In this document: in pieces, positions 56,608 to 64,000 of the stretch
Numbering within the stretch: the first letter of the stretch is position 1
How the letters are laid out: the number at the start of each line of letters is the position of its first letter
NCBI RefSeq assembly: GCF_008080435.1
Contig: NZ_VRKN01000004.1
Span: forward strand, 248,001-312,000
DNA: 64,000 nt
Direction: 5' to 3'
Origin: Enterobacter asburiae
Lineage (GTDB): Bacteria; Pseudomonadota; Gammaproteobacteria; Enterobacterales; Enterobacteriaceae
Made by a program: the position numbers and the translations under genes
Notes under the pieces: model-generated
The model's input: only the letters and a program-made list of their open reading frames with translations
Database searches by the model: none
Told to the model about the DNA's origin: nothing

Positions 56608-57198
56608 ATGACGGCGGAAGGCCACCTGCTTTTTTCTATTGCGTGCGCAGTATTTGCCAAAAACGCTGAACTCACCCCCGTGCTGGCACAGGGGGACTGG
56701 TGGCATATTGTTCCTTCCGCCGTATTGACCTGTCTGCTCCCCGACATTGACCATCCCAAATCCTTCCTCGGACAACGCCTGAAGTGGGTGTCGAAACCCA
56801 TCGCCCGCGCGTTCGGCCACCGGGGGTTTACGCACAGTCTGCTGGCCGTGTTTGGCCTGCTGACGCTTTTCTATTTAAAAGTACCCGAAAGCTGGATAGT
56901 CCCCGCCGATGCCATCCAGGGGATGGTGCTGGGCTATTTAAGCCATATTCTCGCCGATATGCTGACGCCCGCGGGCGTGCCGCTGCTTTGGCCCTGCCGC
57001 TGGCGTTTCCGTTTTCCCATCCTGGCACCGCAGAAAGGTAACCAGCTTGAGCGCGTATTGTGCATGGCGCTGTTTGCTTACGCCATCTGGATGCCGCAAA
57101 CATTGCCCGAAAACAGTGCAGTTCGTTGGTCATCCCAGATGATTAATTCGCTGCAATTTCAGTTTAATCGCTTTATTCATCACCAGATTGAACAGTAA
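56608..57198 (+). CDS. ydjM: LexA-controlled inner-membrane hydrolase YdjM
   Basis: This 196-residue protein is the type member of the YdjM family of membrane-bound, probably metal-dependent hydrolases. It has the HRGFTHSLL and DIDHPKSF motifs with likely metal-binding histidines and aspartates, and LSHILADMLTPAGVPLLWP. It is induced in the SOS response. The ATG at 56608 follows the LexA box directly, so the leader is very short. Confidence 0.92.
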   Translation: MTAEGHLLFSIACAVFAKNAELTPVLAQGDWWHIVPSAVLTCLLPDIDHPKSFLGQRLKWVSKPIARAFGHRGFTHSLLAVFGLLTLFYLKVPESWIVPADAIQGMVLGYLSHILADMLTPAGVPLLWPCRWRFRFPILAPQKGNQLERVLCMALFAYAIWMPQTLPENSAVRWSSQMINSLQFQFNRFIHHQIEQ

Positions 57199-57325
57199 AC
57201 CGACAAAATTATCCCATTTGTCATAACCCATTCCATTTGGATATAAGCGCTACATCACACTTCTGCTAACCTTCCGCCAACAGGATCGGTAAAAACCGAC
57301 CCAATAATAAATCAGGAGAACGGGG

Positions 57326-58717
57326 ATGAATTTTCCACTCATCGCGAACGTCGTTGTGTTCGTTGTATTGCTATTGCTTCTCGCGCAGGCGCGCCACAAA
57401 CAGTGGAGCCTGGCGAAAAAAGTGCTGGTTGGTCTGGCCATGGGTGTCGTTTTTGGTCTGGCATTACAGGCAATTTATGGCTCCGATAATCCAGTTCTGA
57501 AAGATTCTATTCAGTGGTTCAACATTGTCGGTAACGGCTATGTCCAGCTGCTGCAGATGATCGTTATGCCGCTAGTGTTCGCCTCTATTCTGAGCGCCGT
57601 TGCCCGCCTGCATAACGCGACCCAGCTGGGAAAAATCAGTTTCCTGACCATTGGTACGCTGCTGTTCACCACGCTGATTGCCGCACTGGTGGGTGTGCTG
57701 GTCACCAACCTGTTTGGCCTGACCGCAGAAGGTCTGGTTCAGGGAACTGCTGAAACGGCGCGTCTCACCGCGATTCAAACCAACTACGTCGGTAAAGTGG
57801 CTGACCTGACCGTGCCGCAGATGGTGCTCTCCTTCATTCCGAAGAACCCGTTTGCTGACCTGACCGGTGCGAGCCCAACCTCCATCATCAGCGTGGTTAT
57901 TTTCGCCGCGTTCCTGGGTGTAGCGGCGCTGAAGCTGCTGAAAGACGACGCGCCAAAAGGCGAACGCGTGCTGACCGCGATTGACACCCTGCAAAGCTGG
58001 GTGATGAAGCTGGTTCGCCTGGTCATGCAGCTTACCCCTTACGGCGTTCTGGCGCTGATGACCAAAGTGGTTGCCGGCTCTAACCTGCAGGACATCATTA
58101 AGCTGGGCAGCTTCGTTGTCGCCTCTTATCTGGGCCTGGGCATTATGTTTGTGGTGCACGGCCTCCTGCTGGGCGTGAACGGCGTCAGCCCGCTGAAATA
58201 CTTCCGTAAAGTCTGGCCGGTACTGACCTTTGCTTTCACCAGCCGTTCCAGCGCCGCGTCTATTCCGCTGAACGTTGAAGCGCAAACCCGTCGCCTGGGC
58301 GTGCCTGAATCCATCGCCAGCTTCTCTGCCTCCTTTGGTGCCACCATTGGTCAGAACGGCTGTGCAGGTCTGTACCCGGCGATGCTGGCCGTGATGGTCG
58401 CCCCCACGGTGGGTATCAACCCGCTGGATCCGGTATGGATCGCCACGCTGGTTGGGATTGTTACCGTAAGCTCCGCAGGCGTTGCGGGTGTTGGCGGTGG
58501 CGCAACCTTCGCCGCGCTGATCGTGCTGCCTGCGCTGGGTCTGCCCGTGACGCTGGTCGCACTGCTGATCTCTGTTGAACCGCTGATCGACATGGGTCGT
58601 ACCGCGCTGAACGTGAGCGGCTCCATGACCGCTGGTACGCTAACCAGCCAGTGGCTGAAGCAGACCGACAAAGCGATTCTGGAAAGTGAAGACGACGCCG
58701 AGCTGGCGCACCGTTAA
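57326..58717 (+). CDS. tcyP: L-cystine/cation symporter TcyP (YdjN)
   Basis: This 463-residue DAACS-family carrier has eight membrane helices and two re-entrant loops (the serine-rich [35 protein letters not shown]). E. coli YdjN is the sodium-independent cystine importer controlled by CysB under sulphur limitation. GGAGAACGGGG precedes the ATG. I did not fix a CysB site in the 127-base upstream gap. Confidence 0.96.
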   Translation: MNFPLIANVVVFVVLLLLLAQARHKQWSLAKKVLVGLAMGVVFGLALQAIYGSDNPVLKDSIQWFNIVGNGYVQLLQMIVMPLVFASILSAVARLHNATQLGKISFLTIGTLLFTTLIAALVGVLVTNLFGLTAEGLVQGTAETARLTAIQTNYVGKVADLTVPQMVLSFIPKNPFADLTGASPTSIISVVIFAAFLGVAALKLLKDDAPKGERVLTAIDTLQSWVMKLVRLVMQLTPYGVLALMTKVVAGSNLQDIIKLGSFVVASYLGLGIMFVVHGLLLGVNGVSPLKYFRKVWPVLTFAFTSRSSAASIPLNVEAQTRRLGVPESIASFSASFGATIGQNGCAGLYPAMLAVMVAPTVGINPLDPVWIATLVGIVTVSSAGVAGVGGGATFAALIVLPALGLPVTLVALLISVEPLIDMGRTALNVSGSMTAGTLTSQWLKQTDKAILESEDDAELAHR

Positions 58718-58730
58718 TCACGGTAGAAAT

Positions 58731-58759
58731 AAAAAAACCGCCTGATGGCGGTTTTTTTA
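58731..58759. terminator. Bidirectional terminator between tcyP and cedA
   Basis: ACCGCC and GGCGGT pair around TGAT with an A run before and T run after, so both convergent genes can stop here. Confidence 0.93.
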
Positions 58760-58765
58760 TAGCTG

Positions 58766-59005
58766 TTATTCTTCAACCTCTTCATCCTGGCGGATCTGCA
58801 TCGCCCACCGCTGCGCTGACTCCGGTACCGTAAACGTGGGAGAGCGGCGGAAATGTTCGCCGATCAGCACAAAGGCCACGTATTTCCCCCGCAGCTGCCA
58901 GACATCGCGAAAACCCTCCACTTTCAGGGCATGGTCAGGCGGCGCGGGCTCAACGCGGGGCACATAGCTAATAACCTGGCGGTTTTGTTGACGAAGAGGT
59001 TTCAT
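58766..59005 (-). CDS. cedA: Cell division activator CedA
   Basis: This 79-residue DNA-binding protein is nearly the same as E. coli CedA (KPLRQQNRQVISYVPR; FRDVWQLRGKYVAFVLIGE; FTVPESAQRWAMQIRQ). It restores division in over-replicating cells and has been reported to bind RNA polymerase. The ATG at 59005 gives the known N terminus; the frame is open well upstream into katE but without similarity. It is divergent from katE. Confidence 0.93.
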   Translation of the reverse strand: MKPLRQQNRQVISYVPRVEPAPPDHALKVEGFRDVWQLRGKYVAFVLIGEHFRRSPTFTVPESAQRWAMQIRQDEEVEE

Positions 59006-59208
59006 AAGCGACTGGTTCACTAAAGCAAATTCTTGAAGCAGGAAAATTCTATGATAGCCGATCCTGCTGCCTTCCGTCGCGCTCCGAGTGGGCGAGAAGG
59101 CTCCTTTCGTCAATGACGGCATGTGAAAACTCTTAGTTAGCGAGCCATCTCGCGACATTGTTCTATCCTTAATAGGGTTTTTAGCAATGGATAAAGGAGA
59201 AACGTGCA

Positions 59209-61458
59209 ATGTCGAACAAAGATAAAACACATCAATCACCGATTCATGGCACTGAAGAATCTCAACCGGGTATGGACTCTCTCGCCCCTGCTGACGGCTC
59301 TCACCGCCCCTCACCTGGCCCTTCCGCCCCAGGCGAACAGCCTACCGCACCGGGAAGCATGAAATCTCCGGACACGGGAAACGAGAAGCTGAAAGCTCTT
59401 GAGCCACACCGTAAAGGCGGCGAAGGTTTTGCGCTCACCACTAATCAGGGCGTGCGCATTGCTGACGATCAAAACTCCCTTCGCGCAGGCGCGCGCGGGC
59501 CAACCCTGCTGGAAGACTTTATCCTGCGGGAAAAAATCACCCATTTCGACCATGAGCGAATTCCGGAACGCATCGTTCACGCGCGCGGTTCCGCTGCGCA
59601 CGGCTACTTCCAGCCATACAAGAGCCTAAAAGCGATCACCAAAGCGGATTTCCTCTCCGACCCGAATAAAATTACCCCGGTGTTTGTGCGTTTCTCCACC
59701 GTGCAGGGCGGCGCCGGTTCGGCAGACACCGTACGAGATATCCGCGGCTTTGCCACCAAGTTTTATACTGAAGAGGGTATTTTCGATCTGGTGGGCAATA
59801 ACACCCCGGTATTCTTCATTCAGGACGCGCATAAATTTCCTGACTTTGTCCATGCGGTAAAACCGGAGCCCCACTGGGCCATACCGCAGGGACAAAGTGC
59901 GCACGACACCTTCTGGGACTATGTCTCCCTGCAGCCTGAAACCTTACACAACGTGATGTGGGCGATGTCAGACCGCGGCATTCCGCGCAGCTATCGCACC
60001 ATGGAAGGGTTTGGCATCCATACCTTCCGTCTGATCAATGCCGAGGGTAAAGCCACGTTTGTCCGTTTCCACTGGAAGCCGGTGGCGGGCAAAGCCTCGC
60101 TGGTGTGGGACGAGGCGCAGAAGCTCACCGGGCGCGATCCGGACTTCCATCGCCGCGAGCTGTGGGAATCTATTGAAGCAGGCGACTTCCCGGAATACGA
60201 ACTGGGTCTGCAGCTCATTCCGGAAGCGGACGAATTTAAGTTCGATTTCGATCTTCTTGACCCGACGAAGCTGATCCCGGAAGAGCTGGTGCCGGTTCAA
60301 CTGGTGGGTAAAATGGTGCTTAACCGCAACCCGGATAATTTCTTTGCCGAAAACGAACAGGTCGCGTTCCACCCAGGGCATATCGTGCCGGGGCTGGACT
60401 TCACCAACGATCCGCTCCTGCAGGGACGTTTGTTCTCGTATACCGATACGCAGATCAGCCGTCTTGGCGGGCCGAACTTCCACGAAATTCCGATTAACCG
60501 CCCAACCTGCCCGTACCACAATTTCCAGCGCGACGGGATGCACCGTCAGGATATTGATACCAACCCGGCTAACTATGAGCCGAACTCCATCAACGATAAC
60601 TGGCCGCGTGAAACCCCTCCTGGGCCGAAACGCGGTGGATTCGAATCGTACCAGGAGCGTATCGACGGCAACAAAATTCGCGAGCGCAGCCCTTCGTTCG
60701 GCGAGTATTACGCCCACCCTCGCCTGTTCTGGAACAGCCAGACGCCGATTGAGCAACAGCACATTATAGGCGGCTTCAGCTTTGAACTGAGTAAAGTGGT
60801 GCGTACCTACATCCGCGAGCGGGTGGTCGATCAGCTGGCGCGCATTGATATTCAGCTCGCCCAGAGCGTGGCGGACAATCTGGGTATTACGCTGACCGAT
60901 GAGCAGCGCAACCTTGCGCCGCCGAAAGAGGTTAACGGCGTGAAGAAAGATCCGTCGCTGAGCCTGTATGCCGTGCCGGGTGGCTCGATTAAAGGCCGCG
61001 TGGTCGCCATCCTGCTGAACGACAACACCCGCGCCAGCGACGTGCTGGGGATCATGCAGGCGCTGAAAACCCAGGGCGTGCATGCGAAACTGCTTTATTC
61101 CCGCATGGGGGAAGTGACCGCCGATGACGGCTCCGTGCTGCCGGTGGCGGCAACCTTTGCCGGGGCGCCATCGCTGACCGTCGATGCGGTGATTGTGCCG
61201 TGCGGGGATATTGACAGCCTGCTGAGCAACGGCGACGCCGTCTATTATCTGCTGGAAGCCTATAAGCACCTTAAACCGATCGCGCTGTCCGGCGACGCGC
61301 GACAGTTTAAGGCGCAGCTAAAGGTTGCAGCTCAGGGAGAGGACGGCATTGTCGAGGGCGACAACGTTGACGATGCCTTTATGACGAAGCTGTTTGATTT
61401 GCTTTCCGCGCACCGCGTCTGGTCACGCAGTAGTAAGATTGACCAGATCCCAGCGTAA
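59209..61458 (+). CDS. katE: Catalase HPII
   Basis: This 749-residue large-subunit monofunctional catalase is expressed in stationary phase under RpoS in E. coli. The catalytic histidine (H124 in [12 protein letters not shown]), the asparagine in VGNNTPVFF and the proximal-tyrosine segment ([11 protein letters not shown] region) are present, and the long N-terminal arm and C-terminal flavodoxin-like domain ([14 protein letters not shown]) define HPII. It begins 203 bases from cedA and ends before a dispersed repeat and a strong terminator. Confidence 0.97.
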   Translation: MSNKDKTHQSPIHGTEESQPGMDSLAPADGSHRPSPGPSAPGEQPTAPGSMKSPDTGNEKLKALEPHRKGGEGFALTTNQGVRIADDQNSLRAGARGPTLLEDFILREKITHFDHERIPERIVHARGSAAHGYFQPYKSLKAITKADFLSDPNKITPVFVRFSTVQGGAGSADTVRDIRGFATKFYTEEGIFDLVGNNTPVFFIQDAHKFPDFVHAVKPEPHWAIPQGQSAHDTFWDYVSLQPETLHNVMWAMSDRGIPRSYRTMEGFGIHTFRLINAEGKATFVRFHWKPVAGKASLVWDEAQKLTGRDPDFHRRELWESIEAGDFPEYELGLQLIPEADEFKFDFDLLDPTKLIPEELVPVQLVGKMVLNRNPDNFFAENEQVAFHPGHIVPGLDFTNDPLLQGRLFSYTDTQISRLGGPNFHEIPINRPTCPYHNFQRDGMHRQDIDTNPANYEPNSINDNWPRETPPGPKRGGFESYQERIDGNKIRERSPSFGEYYAHPRLFWNSQTPIEQQHIIGGFSFELSKVVRTYIRERVVDQLARIDIQLAQSVADNLGITLTDEQRNLAPPKEVNGVKKDPSLSLYAVPGGSIKGRVVAILLNDNTRASDVLGIMQALKTQGVHAKLLYSRMGEVTADDGSVLPVAATFAGAPSLTVDAVIVPCGDIDSLLSNGDAVYYLLEAYKHLKPIALSGDARQFKAQLKVAAQGEDGIVEGDNVDDAFMTKLFDLLSAHRVWSRSSKIDQIPA

Positions 61459-61479
61459 AACCATTCCCGGTTGTGCGGC

Positions 61480-61521
61480 CTGATGCCCTCACCCCGCCCC
61501 TCTCCCACGGGAGAGGGAGAA
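61480..61521 (+). repeat. Dispersed CCCTCACCCC/GGGAGAGGG repeat, copy 2
   Basis: This is the same element as at 26523 in the other orientation: CTGATGCCCTCACCCCG, then CCTCTCCC and GGGAGAGG as hairpin arms. It lies 22 bases after the katE stop, in a 3' position like copy 1 after aroH. Confidence 0.75.
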
Positions 61522-61528
61522 AACAATA

Positions 61529-61554
61529 AAAACGGTAACCCAGGTTACCGTTTT
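61529..61554. terminator. Bidirectional terminator between katE and chbG
   Basis: AAAACGGTAACC and GGTTACCGTTTT form a perfect 12-bp stem with a 2-base loop, flanked by A and T runs. It serves the convergent katE and chb transcripts. Confidence 0.93.
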
Positions 61555-61581
61555 GCTTTTACCTCGCCACCGGGCTTTATC

Positions 61582-62331
61582 TCAAAGATCCCCAAAAGTC
61601 CCCAGACGATACCCACGCTCCGCAATCGCGTACTTCAGCGACGCCGACGTCAGCACGTCCAGTTCCGCCAGGCGCGGCCAGCAGTAAGCGCTTTTCCGCA
61701 CGGTGTTATCGACAAAAGCAGGATGCGCCATGACCTCCAGCGACCGTTCCCCTCGCGCGGCGGAATCATCCAGTACCTTCAGGAACAGCGCTTCGTCGAT
61801 CTCGTCGCCGTAAAATGCACTGCTGAACCCCTCTGTGGTTTCCACGGCGCAGTCCGGGACTCCACGCACCTCTCGATCCACGCGCATCCCCACGCTTTTG
61901 CGCTGTGCAAACTCTGCGACAATCGGGAAAATTGCCGGGATCATATGCACGTGGTGATGGCTGTCGATGTGCGTGGGTGCCTTACCAAACACATCAACAA
62001 AGCGGTTGAACTGACACCCCAGCTCGTGGGTAATCTCTTCGAGCGGCAGAGCGCCCTGCTCCGCCAGTTCCCAAATCCATTTTCCCAGTTGGCCGTCGCG
62101 CGTCAGACCCGGCATTGGCGAAAGCGGCATCCCGAGCGTCAGCACAAAATGCATGCCAACGCCCAGCTCCGGCACCTCGCGGCTCAGCTGCGCCGCGTGT
62201 TCAACCGCCTCACCATTCACCAGTGCCGTGGTAGAGGTCACAACCCCCCGGCGACAGGCTTCAATAATGCCGTAGTTCTGGCCTTTCGAGAGGCCAAAAT
62301 CATCAGCATTAACGATCAGCAGGTTTTCCAT
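61582..62331 (-). CDS. chbG: Chitooligosaccharide deacetylase ChbG
   Basis: This 249-residue YdjC-family deacetylase removes one acetyl group from chitobiose or chitotriose 6-phosphate, which creates the inducer for ChbR and the substrate for ChbF. The metal site NADDFGLS (Asp) and the histidines of [10 protein letters not shown] are present. The ATG at 62331 lies 11 bases after chbF; it is the last gene of the chb operon. Confidence 0.95.
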   Translation of the reverse strand: MENLLIVNADDFGLSKGQNYGIIEACRRGVVTSTTALVNGEAVEHAAQLSREVPELGVGMHFVLTLGMPLSPMPGLTRDGQLGKWIWELAEQGALPLEEITHELGCQFNRFVDVFGKAPTHIDSHHHVHMIPAIFPIVAEFAQRKSVGMRVDREVRGVPDCAVETTEGFSSAFYGDEIDEALFLKVLDDSAARGERSLEVMAHPAFVDNTVRKSAYCWPRLAELDVLTSASLKYAIAERGYRLGTFGDL

Positions 62332-62342
62332 TGTGCGTCCTC

Positions 62343-63698
62343 TTAGTGATGTTTGAACTTCAGCTTCTCGATCGTGGCGGCAAAGTTCGGCAACCATTTT
62401 TCATGTGCCAGGATCATCTCACTGGCCAGCTGCTCCGCATCGCGGTCGGAATGCACCAGCGGGCTGAGGTTCAGCGCCAGAAGCACGTCATTGAGTTCGC
62501 CACTCAGCGCCGCATTGCTTGCCGCCACTTCAAAGCCTTTGATGGTGTGGATCAGACCCATGACCTTATCATCGAAGTGGGTGATGCGTGGATGCGGTTT
62601 AGCACCCTCGCGTCCCAGGATGCAGGTCATCTCGACGGCCCAGTCCGCCGGGATATTGTCGATATGGCCGTGGTGCGGCACGTTAACATAGTGCTCCGCC
62701 TGCTTGTCGTTGTAGATGGCGTTAATCACTTCACACGCCGCATCGGAGTAGTAGGCCCCACCGCGCTGCTCCAGCTCTTTCGGTTTGACGTTCAGGTTCG
62801 GATCTTTATACAAATCGAACAGTTGCTTCTCGACTTTCTGAACGATTTGCGCGCGCGCGCCGCCCTTATAGTACTCGCCCATTTCGATGGCCAGCATCTC
62901 TTTCTGCTTGAAGTAGTAAAGCAGGTACGAGCACGGCAGCAGGTTCAGCGAGCGGATCAGCCCTTCGCTGAACGGCAGGTCAAAGATGTTTTTCACCGAT
63001 GCCGCCGTCAGGCGACCGGAGGCCACGCCATCGAGCAGTTCGGCGAAACGCGATTTTCCGTTCACGATAACGTCTTTAATGAACACCATGTGGTTCAGGC
63101 CGAACAGGTCGATGGAGAGGTCGTCGCTGTCGGTCAGCGCCAGCACGTCGCGGATAAACATCTTCATACCGATCGGAATATTACAGACGCCAATAAAGCG
63201 TTTGAAATCGGTATGACGATAGACCGCCTCGGTCACCATCCCGGCCGGATTGGTGAAGTTAATCACCCACGCGTTCGGGCAAATCTCCTGCACGTCTTTG
63301 ACGATGTCGAAAATGACCGGGATGGTGCGCAGGCCTTTAAACAGCCCACCCGCACCGTTAGTTTCCTGCCCGAGATAGCCGTGGCTCAGCGGAATACGCT
63401 CGTCCAGCTCACGCGCTTTCAGCTGGCCGACGCGCAGCTGAGTGGTCACGAAATCCGCATCTTTCAGCGCCAGACGACGATCGAGGGTTTTATGCACCGT
63501 CAGAGGCACGCCCGCTTTCTCCACCATGCGCTTGCACAGGTCGAAAATAATATTCAGCTTTTCCTGACCTTCCTCAACGTCCACCAGCCATAATTCGCTG
63601 ACCGGTAATTCATGATAACGTTTCAGGAAACCTTCAAGTAATTCCGGGGTATAGCTGCTGCCGCCACCAATGGTTACGACTTTTAATTTCTTCTGCAT
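62343..63698 (-). CDS. chbF: 6-phospho-beta-glucosidase ChbF (GH4)
   Basis: This 451-residue GH4 enzyme uses NAD and a divalent metal to split mono-deacetylated chitobiose phosphate and cellobiose phosphate. The N-terminal dinucleotide fold [13 protein letters not shown], the metal cysteine in [10 protein letters not shown] and the following histidine region ([11 protein letters not shown]) are present. The gene order chbR-chbF-chbG is that of E. coli. Confidence 0.97.
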   Translation of the reverse strand: MQKKLKVVTIGGGSSYTPELLEGFLKRYHELPVSELWLVDVEEGQEKLNIIFDLCKRMVEKAGVPLTVHKTLDRRLALKDADFVTTQLRVGQLKARELDERIPLSHGYLGQETNGAGGLFKGLRTIPVIFDIVKDVQEICPNAWVINFTNPAGMVTEAVYRHTDFKRFIGVCNIPIGMKMFIRDVLALTDSDDLSIDLFGLNHMVFIKDVIVNGKSRFAELLDGVASGRLTAASVKNIFDLPFSEGLIRSLNLLPCSYLLYYFKQKEMLAIEMGEYYKGGARAQIVQKVEKQLFDLYKDPNLNVKPKELEQRGGAYYSDAACEVINAIYNDKQAEHYVNVPHHGHIDNIPADWAVEMTCILGREGAKPHPRITHFDDKVMGLIHTIKGFEVAASNAALSGELNDVLLALNLSPLVHSDRDAEQLASEMILAHEKWLPNFAATIEKLKFKHH

Positions 63699-63807
63699 AA
63701 TATCTCCCTTAGCGTATCAGGTTAATCGCCTGCAAGGTATAGCGTACTCTTCCCGCTATTTGGGCAAGCCATTAAAGCAATATTTGTGGCGGGTAATCCG
63801 CCGAAAG

Positions 63808-64000
63808 TTAATTCATTACCGTTAAATTCTTCCGGTAACTGTTCGGTGTGAATGAAGTCAATTTCTTAAAGGTCTTAATAAACAGGCTGGGACTGCTGTA
63901 TCCTGACTCGTACGCAATATCGGTAACGGAGTAGTTGGTAATTTCCAGCTGTTTTTTGGCAAAATTAATGCGGATTTCATTAATAATTTGCACGGGTGTT
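63808..64000 (-). CDS. chbR: chb operon regulator ChbR, N-terminal part outside window
   Basis: Only the last 63 codons are visible: the AraC-type second helix-turn-helix ([50 protein letters not shown]), which is nearly the same as E. coli ChbR. The frame runs open past position 64000, so the start is outside; the GTG at 63993 is internal. ChbR represses or activates chbBCARFG depending on NagC and the deacetylated inducer. Confidence 0.93.
   Translation of the reverse strand, partial: TPVQIINEIRINFAKKQLEITNYSVTDIAYESGYSSPSLFIKTFKKLTSFTPNSYRKNLTVMN

Noticed and set aside
58766-59314. Extended CedA reading frame reaching into katE
   Set aside because: Only the 79 residues from 59005 match CedA; the extension overlaps the start of katE and its N-terminal part is unrelated.
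59968-61269. Antisense frame of over 400 codons inside katE
   Set aside because: The translation resembles no family and the frame follows katE third-position bias; katE itself is complete and conserved.

Overview
The window is chromosomal DNA of an enteric gammaproteobacterium, most like Enterobacter or a close relative. The gene order follows the E. coli ydiH to chbR segment almost gene for gene, the proteins are near-identical to E. coli where I know them (PpsA, PheS, InfC, RprA RNA), and the small REP palindromes have the GCCGGGTGGCG...ACCCGGC form common in Enterobacter. No phage, transposase, CRISPR array, rRNA or tRNA gene was seen.

Region by region. (1) 1-12.3 kb is accessory DNA: the end of a ymgA-like gene and ariR, a formate dehydrogenase H with cysteine in place of selenocysteine behind a sigma-54 promoter, a flagellin lysine methylase (FliB) with no flagellar genes around it, a LuxR-type regulator, a complete chaperone-usher fimbrial operon on the minus strand, and two tandem IprA-type regulators facing away from it. 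The divergent promoter region between fimbriae and regulators holds three matching palindromes. (2) 12.3-17.7 kb is backbone: ydiH, menI, ydiJ, ydiK (PurR box and a hairpin-rich leader) and the small RNA RprA. (3) 17.7-21.5 kb is a two-gene glycoside operon (GPH symporter plus GH3 glycosidase). (4) 21.7-26.5 kb: ppsA, its regulator ppsR, and aroH with a TrpR operator. (5) 26.5-38.4 kb is a Fur-controlled haem-uptake operon (hemP-hmuRSTUV) followed by a LysR regulator and a divergent 3-hydroxybutyrate/acetoacetate catabolic operon. (6) 38.4-64 kb is backbone: selO, ydiV, nlpC, btuDEC, ihfA-pheTSM, rplT-rpmI-infC-thrS, two tiny membrane proteins, ydiY, pfkB, ydiZ, yniABC, ydjM, tcyP, cedA, katE and the distal chb genes (chbR is cut by the window end).

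How the parts work together. The haem operon covers outer-membrane uptake, periplasmic binding, ABC import and cytoplasmic haem handling. The ketone-body operon covers import, oxidation of 3-hydroxybutyrate to acetoacetate, CoA activation and thiolysis to acetyl-CoA, which can feed gluconeogenesis through PpsA. The thrS to ihfA block is the classic translation cluster with its known feedback devices (AUU start of infC, pheM attenuator).

The signals I find most worth following up are the three GTCTA-N4-TAGAC palindromes between the fimbrial operon and the paired IprA-like regulators, the Cys-type FdhF with its own sigma-54 promoter, the orphan FliB beside fimbriae, the operator-like repeat in front of the ketone-body operon, and the ydiK leader. 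All homology statements rest on remembered family sequences, not on searches.
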